NCBI RefSeq assembly: GCF_009671205.1
Contig: NZ_CP045309.1
Span: 2,666,001-2,730,000, forward strand
DNA from: Micromonospora terminaliae
Lineage (GTDB): Bacteria > Actinomycetota > Actinomycetes > Mycobacteriales > Micromonosporaceae
Length of the DNA: 64,000 nt
Direction of reading: 5' to 3'
Positions within the stretch are counted from its first letter, which is position 1; every line of letters begins with the position of its first letter. The notes beneath the pieces were generated by a model, which was not told the DNA's origin, searched no databases, and saw nothing but the letters and a program-made list of their open reading frames with translations. Positions 57,556 to 64,000 of the stretch are shown piece after piece. The translations under genes were made by a program, and so were the position numbers.

Positions 57556-59180
57556 TCACACACGAGGTCCGCAACCAGGTCCCCCCGCTGGCCGGTCACG
57601 ACACGGCCGACGACCCGGCACTGCTCGACGGGCTGGACCGGGAGGGCGCCGGCTGGGCCACCGCCGAGGTGCGTGACCTCGGCCGCCTGGGGGGCGCCGC
57701 GCCGGCGATCGAGCACGGCCGGCTCGCGAACGAGCACCCGCCGGTCCTGCGCACCCACGACCGCTCCGGCCACCGGATCGACGAGGTGGAGTTCCACCCG
57801 TCCTGGCACGAGCTCATGCGCACGGCGGTCAGCCACGGCCTGCACGCCGCGCCGTGGGCCGACGGCCGGCCGGGCGCCCACGTGGCCCGGGCGGCCAAGT
57901 TCTACGTGTGGCGGCCCGACGCCGGCCACGGCTGCCCGATCTCGATGACCTACGCGGCCGTGCCAGCGCTGCGGCACGCCCCGGACCTGGCCGCGCGGTA
58001 CGAGCCGCTGCTCGCCGCGAGGGAGTACGACTTCGGCCTGCGCGCGCCGCTCACCAAGCGGGGCCTGCTGGCCGGCATGTCCATGACGGAGAAGCAGGGC
58101 GGGTCGGACGTGCGGGCCAACACCACGATCGCCCGGCCCGATCCGGACGGCACCTACCGGCTCGTCGGGCACAAGTGGTTCACCTCGGCGCCGATGTGCG
58201 ACGTCTTCCTCACCCTCGCCCAGGCGCCGGGCGGGCTCACCTGCTTCCTCGTCCCGCGGGTCCTGCCGGACGGCACGCGCAACCCGCTGCGGCTCATGCG
58301 CCTCAAGGACAAGCTCGGCAACCGGTCCAACGCCTCGGCCGAGATCGAGTACGAGCACGCCGTCGCCTGGCGCGTCGGCGACGAGGGCCGCGGCGTGCGC
58401 ACCATCATCGACATGGTCAACCTGACCCGCCTCGACTGCGTCATCGGAGCGGCGGCCGGGATGCGCCAGGGGCTGATCACCGCCGCCCACCACGCCACCC
58501 ACCGGCGCACCTTCGGCCGCTACCTCGTCGACCAGCCGCTCATGCGCAACGTGCTCGCCGACCTCGCCGTCGAGTCGGAGGCCGCCACCGTCCTCATGAT
58601 GCGCCTCGCCGGAGCGACCGACCGGTCCGCGCGCGGCGACGCCGCCGAGACCGCGTTCAAGCGGCTCGCCCTCGCCGTGGGCAAGTACTGGGTGTGCAAG
58701 CGCTGGCCGGCGCACTCCGCCGAGGCCCTGGAGTGCCTGGGCGGCAACGGCTACGTCGAGGAGTCGGGCATGCCGCGGCTGTTCCGCGAGTCGCCGCTGA
58801 ACTCGATCTGGGAGGGTTCCGGCAACGTCGCCGCGCTGGACGTGCTGCGCGCGGTCGCCCGGGAACCCGAGGTCGTGGAGGCGTTCCGGGCCGAGGTGAG
58901 CGCCGCCGCCGGCGCCGATCCGCGGCTCGACGCCGCCGTACGCCAGGTGCAGGCCGACCTGTCCGACCACGACGACCTCGAGCTGCGGGCCCGCCGGGTG
59001 GTCGAGCGGCTCGCCCTGGTCCTGCAGGGCGCGCTGCTGGTGCGGCACGGGCACCCGGCCGTCGCCGACGCCTTCTGCGCCTCCCGCCTCGGCGGCGACC
59101 ACGGCCAGGCGTTCGGCACGCTGCCGAGCGGGGTCGACTTCGCGGCGATCATCGCCCGCTCCGTGCCGAAGGTGGGCTGA
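57552..59180 (+). CDS. AidB-like acyl-CoA dehydrogenase
   Basis: This 542-residue flavoenzyme matches the AidB branch of acyl-CoA dehydrogenases: MTEKQGGSDVRANTT, FTSAPMCDVFLTLAQAPGGLTCFLVPRVLPDG, RLKDKLGNRSNASAEIEYE, LECLGGNGYVEESGMPRLFRESPLNSIWEGSGNVAALDVLRA. It is longer than common acyl-CoA dehydrogenases (~380-400 residues), as AidB is. E. coli AidB is part of the alkylation response and can bind DNA; in actinobacteria homologues more often sit in lipid operons. The TetR gene overlaps its start by four bases. Confidence 0.88.
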   Translation: MITHEVRNQVPPLAGHDTADDPALLDGLDREGAGWATAEVRDLGRLGGAAPAIEHGRLANEHPPVLRTHDRSGHRIDEVEFHPSWHELMRTAVSHGLHAAPWADGRPGAHVARAAKFYVWRPDAGHGCPISMTYAAVPALRHAPDLAARYEPLLAAREYDFGLRAPLTKRGLLAGMSMTEKQGGSDVRANTTIARPDPDGTYRLVGHKWFTSAPMCDVFLTLAQAPGGLTCFLVPRVLPDGTRNPLRLMRLKDKLGNRSNASAEIEYEHAVAWRVGDEGRGVRTIIDMVNLTRLDCVIGAAAGMRQGLITAAHHATHRRTFGRYLVDQPLMRNVLADLAVESEAATVLMMRLAGATDRSARGDAAETAFKRLALAVGKYWVCKRWPAHSAEALECLGGNGYVEESGMPRLFRESPLNSIWEGSGNVAALDVLRAVAREPEVVEAFRAEVSAAAGADPRLDAAVRQVQADLSDHDDLELRARRVVERLALVLQGALLVRHGHPAVADAFCASRLGGDHGQAFGTLPSGVDFAAIIARSVPKVG

Positions 59181-59210
59181 CCGGATCCATCGAAGAACAT
59201 TACCAGATCG

Positions 59211-59228
59211 ACCTACGACGATGTAGGT
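59211..59228. promoter_or_regulatory. Inverted repeat ACCTAC-N6-GTAGGT upstream of exported six-cysteine protein
   Basis: Perfect six-base arms with a six-base spacer lie 31 bases before the start codon, downstream of the dehydrogenase stop, near an AT-rich stretch (GAACATTACC). This is a plausible operator or promoter element for the short secreted-protein gene. Confidence 0.45.
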
Positions 59229-59259
59229 TTCCGCCAGGATCCGAGCGGAGGAGCGGCGG

Positions 59260-60075
59260 ATGGCTCGCTGGCGTGGCACGACCCGGTCCGCGATCGTGCT
59301 GGCCGCTGTCCTGGCGGTGACCGCCCTGATCGCACCGTCCCCCGCCGCCGCCTGGGGATACGGCGTCAATCGGGTCCAGACGGCGGCCGAGGACTCGTGG
59401 GCGCAGACCGGCATGGGCCCGGGCTGGGTGCTGCTGAGCTACAAGGCCAACGGGCCGATGGTCGGCTATCTCTTCGCCCGTGACTTCGTCTTCGCCGACG
59501 GCGTCGTCAAGTCCAGCTTCGACCACATGGACATCCGCGACACCGGCGACGCCGCCGCCGGCAACACCGAGGGCATCACGCGCTGGCCGTGGGGCTACGC
59601 CGGGGGCAGCTTCGACGGGTGCGCCTACGCCTACGGCACGCGCAAGTTCGCCATCGAGCGCACCGGGTTCATGTCGTCGAGCTGCGCCGGCGGCCCCAAC
59701 GTCGCCGGCTCCAGCAACGCCGACGGATCCCCGGACCAGCTGCGCTGGTGGCACTCCGAGCAGGTCTTCTGCACCGCCACCGCCGTCGACCCGCTGTGCA
59801 GCCTGTACGGCGTGTGGAGCGAGAACAAGGGCGGCGGGCTCAAGGCCACCACCGCCCGCACGGCCTGCAGCGCGTTCGGCAACATCGGGGCCGCCGCGGC
59901 GTACGGGTCCGGAGCGGCAATCCCGGTCCACCCGCTCGGCACGGCCCCCGCCGGCGCACAGATCGACATCCGCTACGTCACGAAGGACCGTCAGTGGATC
60001 ATGGCGAAGTGGCGGGGGAACCGCTTCGCCGCCGGCATCGCCTGGGCGTTCCTACCCCGTTCCTGCGTCTGGTGA
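59260..60075 (+). CDS. Small exported six-cysteine protein of unknown function
   Basis: This 271-residue protein has a Sec signal peptide (SAIVLAAVLAVTALIAPSPAAA, residues ~11-32). The mature part contains six Cys (DGC, SSC, FC, PLC, TAC, RSC), consistent with three disulfides, many aromatic and Gly residues, and no recognised domain. It begins with WGYGVNRVQTAAEDSW and ends AFLPRSCVW. ATG 59260 follows GGAGGAG. The last 24 bases overlap the convergent TetR gene. I cannot name a family. Confidence 0.65.
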   Translation: MARWRGTTRSAIVLAAVLAVTALIAPSPAAAWGYGVNRVQTAAEDSWAQTGMGPGWVLLSYKANGPMVGYLFARDFVFADGVVKSSFDHMDIRDTGDAAAGNTEGITRWPWGYAGGSFDGCAYAYGTRKFAIERTGFMSSSCAGGPNVAGSSNADGSPDQLRWWHSEQVFCTATAVDPLCSLYGVWSENKGGGLKATTARTACSAFGNIGAAAAYGSGAAIPVHPLGTAPAGAQIDIRYVTKDRQWIMAKWRGNRFAAGIAWAFLPRSCVW

Positions 60076-60678
60076 CCCGGCGCCGACGATCCGCAGCGCC
60101 ATCTCGGCGTACCGGGCGGCGATGTACTCGGGGCTGAGGTCGCCACCGTCCCGGTACCACCGGCCCACGTCCACGCCGAGGGACAGCAGGGCGGCGGCCG
60201 CCATCCGGGGGTCCGGGGTCTGGAACACCCCGGCGCGGACGCCGGCCTCGACGAGCTGCCGGATCGCCTGCTCGATGTGGTGGCGGATCTCGCGGATCTC
60301 GGCCAGGTGGGCGGGGCTGAGCGCGGCCAGCTCGTAGTTCACCACCCGGGTGGTGGTGTGGTCGCGGGCGTGGGTCACGACGAAGTCGTGGACGACCCGC
60401 AGCAGCGCCGCGGCCGGGTCGGCGGACGACGCGACCGCCTCCCGCACCAGCGCCAGCACGTGCTCGTGCCCGGACCGCGAGATCAGGTAGAGCAGCTCCT
60501 CCTTGGAGCGGTGGTGCACGTAGAGCGCGGCGGGGCTCAGCCCGGCCGCGGCCGCGATGTCGCGCGTCGTCGTGCCGTGGAAGCCGCGCTCCGCGAACGC
60601 GGTGACGGCGGCGTCGAGCAGCCGGGCGCGCGTCGCGTCGGCGCGGGACTGCTCGGCACTGTCGGCCACCACGTCCAT
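60052..60678 (-). CDS. KstR2-like TetR-family repressor
   Basis: This 208-residue TetR protein has the helix-turn-helix ATRARLLDAAVTAFAERGFHGTTTRDIAAAAGLSPAALYVHHRSKEELLYL. Its C-terminal RWYRDGGDLSPEYIAARYAEMALRI resembles the RWYRPGGxLT-type segment of mycobacterial KstR2, the repressor of cholesterol ring-degradation genes. ATG 60678 has a GGAGGGGG site; a start further upstream (60777) lacks one. A near-match to the KstR2 operator lies in the 138-base space before the divergent SDR operon, which it probably represses until an acyl-CoA inducer appears. Confidence 0.8.
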   Translation of the reverse strand: MDVVADSAEQSRADATRARLLDAAVTAFAERGFHGTTTRDIAAAAGLSPAALYVHHRSKEELLYLISRSGHEHVLALVREAVASSADPAAALLRVVHDFVVTHARDHTTTRVVNYELAALSPAHLAEIREIRHHIEQAIRQLVEAGVRAGVFQTPDPRMAAAALLSLGVDVGRWYRDGGDLSPEYIAARYAEMALRIVGAGSPDAGTG

Positions 60679-60783
60679 CCTTCCCCCTCCTGACCCTCGG
60701 CCGGCATTGATACCACAACCGGCCCGGGCGGACCTGTTGACGACGCCCCGCACGCTGTCGCACACTCGCTCGGACACATTCTA

Positions 60784-60797
60784 AGCAAGCGCTTAGT
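60784..60797. promoter_or_regulatory. KstR2-type operator AGCAAGCGCTTAGT
   Basis: The known KstR2 consensus AnCAAGnnCTTGnT matches at nine of ten defined positions (A instead of G at position 12). It lies 20 bases upstream of the SDR start and overlaps a wider palindrome CTAAGC-N4-GCTTAG at 60781-60796. Confidence 0.6.
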
Positions 60798-60816
60798 AAG
60801 TTCGAAGGAGGTGGCC

Positions 60817-61581
60817 GTGTCGGAGGCCCCGTCGAGCAGGTTCGCCGGCCGGACGGCGATCGTCACCGGCGCCAGCCGCGGCATCGGCCTGGCCGTCGCC
60901 CAGCGGCTGGTCGCCGAGGGCGCCCGGGTCGTGGTCACGGGACGGAAGCGGGAGGCGCTGGACGAGGCGGTCGCACGGCTGGGCGAGGGCCACGCGCTCG
61001 GCGTCGCCGGCCACGCCGACGACCCCGACCACCAGGCCGAGGTGGTGACCCGGGCGGTCGAGACCTTCGGCAGCGCCGACTTCCTGGTCAACAACACCGG
61101 CATCAACCCGGCGTACGGACCGCTGGTCGAGCTGGACCTGGCCGCGGCCCGGAAGGTCTTCGAGGTCAACTGCCTCGCGGCGCTGTCCTGGGTGCAGCAG
61201 GTCCACCGCGCCTGGATGGGCGGGCACGGGGGCGCGGTCGTCAACGTCTCCTCGGTGGCCGGTGTCCGGCCCGCGTCCGGCATCGGCTTCTACGGCGCCA
61301 GCAAGGCGATGCTCACCCACCTCACCCAGCAGCTCGCCGTGGAACTGGGCCCGGACATCCGGGTGAACGCGGTCGCACCGGCCGTGGTGAAGACGACGTT
61401 CGCCACCGCCCTCTACGAGGGCCGCGAGGAGCAGGTCGCCGCCGCGTACCCGCTCCGGCGGCTCGGCGTCCCCACCGACGTCGGCGGCGCCGTCGCGTTC
61501 CTGCTCTCCGCGGACGCCGCCTGGATCACCGGCCAGCTGCTCGTCGTCGACGGCGGCCTCACCCTGACCGGAGGTGTCTGA
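60817..61581 (+). CDS. SDR-family oxidoreductase (first of KstR2-like operon)
   Basis: This 254-residue short-chain dehydrogenase has the cofactor motif TGASRGIGLAVAQRL, NNTGINP, the catalytic Ser (NVSSVAGVRPASG) and YxxxK (FYGASKAML), and LLVVDGGLTL at the end. GTG 60817 is chosen because AAGGAGGT precedes it by four bases. It should reduce or oxidise a hydroxyacyl or keto group using NAD(P). The next gene begins within its stop codon (TGATG), so they are co-translated. Confidence 0.9.
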   Translation: MSEAPSSRFAGRTAIVTGASRGIGLAVAQRLVAEGARVVVTGRKREALDEAVARLGEGHALGVAGHADDPDHQAEVVTRAVETFGSADFLVNNTGINPAYGPLVELDLAAARKVFEVNCLAALSWVQQVHRAWMGGHGGAVVNVSSVAGVRPASGIGFYGASKAMLTHLTQQLAVELGPDIRVNAVAPAVVKTTFATALYEGREEQVAAAYPLRRLGVPTDVGGAVAFLLSADAAWITGQLLVVDGGLTLTGGV

Positions 61582-62360
61582 TGCCGGTGCGGGACAGGGG
61601 CGTCGTCGTCACCGGCGCCGGGCACGGCATCGGCCGCGCGCTGGCCACCCGGCTCGCCGCCGAGGGCGCCAGGGTCGTCGTCAACGACCTCGACGCCGAG
61701 GCGGCCGAGCGGGTGGCCGAGGCGATCGGCGGCTTCGCGGCTCCCGGCGACGCCGCCGGCGAGCAGGGCGTCGCCGCGCTGGTCGAGACCGCCCGGGGCC
61801 ACCTGGGCGACGTCGACATCTGGTTCGGCAACGCCGGCGTCGACCGCGGGCGAGGGCTGGACGCCGGCGAGACCGACTGGGCCGCCAGCCACGAGGTGAA
61901 CGTCATGGCCCACGTCCGGGCCGCGCGTCTGCTGGTGCCCGCCTGGGTCGAGCGCGGGGCGGGCCGCTTCGTGGTGACCGCGTCGGCGGCCGGGCTGCTC
62001 ACGACGCTCGGCAACCCGGCGTACGCGGTCAGCAAGCACGGCTGCGTCGCGTTCGCCGAGTGGCTGTCGGCGACCTACCGGCACCGGGGCGTCGTGGTGC
62101 AGGCCATCTGCCCCCAGGGCGTACGGACCCGGATGCTCGCCGGGACCGGGCCGCTGCGGGACCTGATCAGCCGCGACGGGGCGCTCACCCCGGAGGACGT
62201 GGCCGACGCGACGTGGCAGGCCCTGCACGACGACCGGTTCCTGGTCCTGCCGCACCCGCGGGTGGCCGACTACTACCGGCACCGGGCCACCGACACCGAC
62301 CGCTGGCTGGACGGCATGAACCGGTTCCAGCGCCAGCTCGAGGACCAGGAGGCCCGGTGA
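61581..62360 (+). CDS. SDR-family oxidoreductase (second of operon)
   Basis: This 259-residue protein has the Rossmann motif TGAGHGIGRALATRLAAEGARVVVND, the active-site Ser in VTASAAGLLTTLG and YxxxK in AYAVSKHGCVAFAE. The C-terminal extension (FLVLPHPRVADYYRHRATDTDRWLDGMNRFQRQ) is characteristic of a distinct subfamily seen in lipid-degradation clusters. It overlaps the previous gene by one base and the following oxidoreductase gene by GTGA. The substrate is unknown. Confidence 0.9.
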   Translation: MPVRDRGVVVTGAGHGIGRALATRLAAEGARVVVNDLDAEAAERVAEAIGGFAAPGDAAGEQGVAALVETARGHLGDVDIWFGNAGVDRGRGLDAGETDWAASHEVNVMAHVRAARLLVPAWVERGAGRFVVTASAAGLLTTLGNPAYAVSKHGCVAFAEWLSATYRHRGVVVQAICPQGVRTRMLAGTGPLRDLISRDGALTPEDVADATWQALHDDRFLVLPHPRVADYYRHRATDTDRWLDGMNRFQRQLEDQEAR

Positions 62361-63340
62361 AGGCATGGCAGGTTGCCGCGCTCGGTGAGCCCGTCGACGT
62401 GTTGCGGCTCGTCGACGTGGCCGACCCGGAGCCCGGCGCCGGGCAGCTCGTGGTGCGGGTGCTGGCCAGTCCGGCCAACTTCCCCGACGTCCTCATGTGC
62501 CGGGGGGAATACCAGGTCCGGCCGGAGCTTCCCTTCACCCCCGGGGTCGAGCTGTGCGGCGAGGTCGTCGCGCTCGGCGCCGGTGTGGACGGGTTCGCCG
62601 TCGGCGACCGGGTGCTCGGCGGCGCGGCGCTGCCGCACGGCGGGTTCGCCGAGTTCGCGGTGCTGGACGCGGCGACCACGTTCCCCGCGCCGGCGGCGCT
62701 CGACGACGCCGAGGCGGCCGCCCTCTACATCGGCTACCAGACCGGCTGGTTCGGCCTGCACCGGCGGGCCGGGCTGCGGGCCGGCGAGACGCTGCTGGTG
62801 CACGCCGCCGCCGGCGGGGTCGGCAGCGCGGCGGTCCAGCTCGGCCGGGCCGCCGGCGCCCGGGTGATCGGCGTGGTGGGCGGCCCGGAGAAGGCGGCGG
62901 TGGCGCGCACCCTCGGCGCCGACGTGGTGGTGGACCGGCGCGCCGAGGACTTCGTCGAGGTGGTGAAGACCGAGACCGGTGGCCGGGGCGCCGACGTCGT
63001 CTACGACCCGGTGGGCGGGGAGACCTACCAGCGGTCGACGAAGTGTGTCGCCTTCGAGGGCCGGATCCTCGTGGTCGGCTTCGCCGGTGGCCGGATCCAG
63101 TCCGCCGCGCTCAACCACGCCCTGGTGAAGAACTACTCGATCGTCGGCCTGCACTGGGGCCTCTACCACCGCCACGACCCGGCCGCCGTCGCCGAGTGCC
63201 ACCGCGCCCTCACGGCGCTGGCCACCGAGGGCGCCGTACGGCCTCTGGTCAGCGAGCGCCTGCCACTCGGCGAGGTGGCCGACGGGGTGCAGCGGCTCGC
63301 CGACGGCTCCACCGTCGGCCGGGTGGTGTACGTCCCGTGA
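62357..63340 (+). CDS. NADPH:quinone oxidoreductase-type MDR enzyme
   Basis: This 327-residue enzyme has the GroES-like domain (PGAGQLVVRVLASPANFPDVLMCRGEYQ, LPFTPGVELCGEV), then the NADPH motif HAAAGGVGSAAVQLGRAAGARVIGVVGG. The C-terminus ends with LPLGEVADGVQRLADGSTVGRVVYVP. It belongs to the zinc-free quinone-reductase/enoyl-reductase class. The neighbours suggest an enoyl-CoA or quinone-linked reduction in lipid catabolism. GTG 62357 overlaps the SDR stop by four bases. Confidence 0.9.
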   Translation: MKAWQVAALGEPVDVLRLVDVADPEPGAGQLVVRVLASPANFPDVLMCRGEYQVRPELPFTPGVELCGEVVALGAGVDGFAVGDRVLGGAALPHGGFAEFAVLDAATTFPAPAALDDAEAAALYIGYQTGWFGLHRRAGLRAGETLLVHAAAGGVGSAAVQLGRAAGARVIGVVGGPEKAAVARTLGADVVVDRRAEDFVEVVKTETGGRGADVVYDPVGGETYQRSTKCVAFEGRILVVGFAGGRIQSAALNHALVKNYSIVGLHWGLYHRHDPAAVAECHRALTALATEGAVRPLVSERLPLGEVADGVQRLADGSTVGRVVYVP

Positions 63341-63384
63341 CCGTCCACCTGCCCCATCCGTACCCAGCGAGGAGTTGACCTGCC

Positions 63385-64000
63385 ATGACCACCACCCGCA
63401 CGGCCGTCGTCACCGGAGCGGCCCGCGGCATCGGGGCCGGCGTCGCGAAGCGGCTGGCCCGCGACGGCTTCGCCGTCGCCGTCGTCGACCTGGACGAGGG
63501 CGCCGGTGAGCCGGTCGCCGACGAGATCCGGGCCGCCGGGGGCCGGGCCCTGGCCGTGGGCGCCGACGTGGCCGACGAGCCGGCGGTGCGGGCGGCCGTC
63601 GACCGGATCGCCGGGGAGCTGGGCGAGCCCACGGTGCTGGTCAACAACGCCGGCATCACCCGGGACAACCTGCTGTTCAAGATGACCGCCGACGACTGGG
63701 ACGCGGTCGTCAACGTGCACCTGCGGGGCTCGTTCCTCATGACGCGGGCCGTGCAGGGCTTCATGACGGGGGCCGGTTGGGGGCGGATCGTCAACCTGTC
63801 CAGCACCTCCGCCCTGGGCAACCGGGGCCAGGCCAACTACGCCGCCGCGAAGGCGGGGCTGCAGGGCTTCACCAAGACCCTCGCCCTCGAACTCGGCAAG
63901 TTCGGGGTCACGGCGAACGCGATCGCCCCGGGGTTCATCGAGACCGAGATGACCGCCGCCACCGCGGCCCGGCTCGCCGTGCCGTTCGAGGAGTTCAAGC
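63385..64000 (+). CDS. fabG: FabG-type 3-oxoacyl reductase (partial, 3' end outside window)
   Basis: The first 205 codons of an SDR are present: TGAARGIGAGVAKRLARDGFAVAVVDLD, NNAGITRDNLLFKMTADDWDAVVNVHLRG (the classic FabG NAGITRD motif), active-site Ser in NLSSTSALGNRGQ and YxxxK in NYAAAKAGLQGF, followed by NAIAPGFIETEMT. ATG 63385 follows GAGGAG. It lies 44 bases after the quinone reductase gene. It reduces 3-oxoacyl thioesters with NADPH. In a KstR2-like operon it may act on CoA rather than ACP substrates. Confidence 0.92.
   Translation, partial: MTTTRTAVVTGAARGIGAGVAKRLARDGFAVAVVDLDEGAGEPVADEIRAAGGRALAVGADVADEPAVRAAVDRIAGELGEPTVLVNNAGITRDNLLFKMTADDWDAVVNVHLRGSFLMTRAVQGFMTGAGWGRIVNLSSTSALGNRGQANYAAAKAGLQGFTKTLALELGKFGVTANAIAPGFIETEMTAATAARLAVPFEEFK

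Noticed and set aside
60817..64000. A polyketide or fatty-acid biosynthesis cluster around FabG
   Set aside because: No ketosynthase, acyl carrier or acyltransferase genes are seen, and the KstR2-like operator points to catabolism.
1..64000. tRNA or rRNA genes, CRISPR arrays, transposons, integrases and attachment sites
   Set aside because: I saw none while reading both strands; no regular repeat-spacer pattern or transposase motif was found.

Overview
The window is very GC-rich DNA, with GTG used about as freely as ATG as a start codon, purine-rich ribosome binding sites, and many 4-base ATGA/GTGA stop-start overlaps. The gene set (Mce-type YrbE/Mkl importer, ShbA/RsdA sigma pair, LacI-controlled sugar ABC operons without their own ATPase, Tat-exported enzymes, KstR2-like TetR) points to an actinobacterium. 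Micromonospora or a close relative is my best inference, but I could not test it. No rRNA, tRNA, CRISPR array, insertion sequence or prophage was seen. It reads as ordinary chromosome carrying about 60 genes, with no gene-free stretch longer than about 220 bases.

Layout, 1-10 kb: the start of a Mce lipid-import operon (Mkl ATPase, two YrbE permeases, minus strand), the divergent ShbA sigma factor with its RsdA anti-sigma factor, a CHASE3 histidine kinase, a PadR regulator with a membrane protein, a slipin, and an exported PHP-domain protein. 9.9-21.6 kb: one minus-strand operon of ten closely packed genes, reading LacI regulator, sugar ABC permeases and binding protein, two ADP-ribosylglycohydrolase-fold enzymes, ribokinase, a glycosidase-like/SUMF fusion, a class III CoA-transferase and a CitE-like lyase. 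Three LacI-type operators sit at its head. It looks like an uptake and breakdown pathway for a ribose-containing compound and is the least explained system here.

21.7-43.6 kb: a thioredoxin / leader peptide / DUF4395 group, cell-wall and exported enzymes (PGRP amidase, EEP phosphatase, a large penicillin-acylase-type enzyme behind an elaborate structured leader, an L,D-transpeptidase), orphan FetB, a glycogen-debranching-type enzyme, DinB polymerase IV behind LexA-like boxes, a NarL-type two-component pair, RraA, FUSC and dienelactone hydrolase. 43.5-56.8 kb: lipid kinase, drug exporter, a second sugar ABC operon, LtrA, a sirtuin with DUF1905, a receiver-less LuxR fragment, a thioesterase, and a polar amino acid ABC operon.

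56.9-64 kb: a TetR/AidB-type acyl-CoA dehydrogenase pair, a small exported six-cysteine protein of unknown function, and a KstR2-like TetR divergent from an SDR / SDR / quinone-oxidoreductase / FabG operon that runs off the window end. A near-consensus KstR2 operator lies between them, so these genes probably serve lipid or steroid-type beta-oxidation. All functions are read from motifs and gene order only; no database search was possible.
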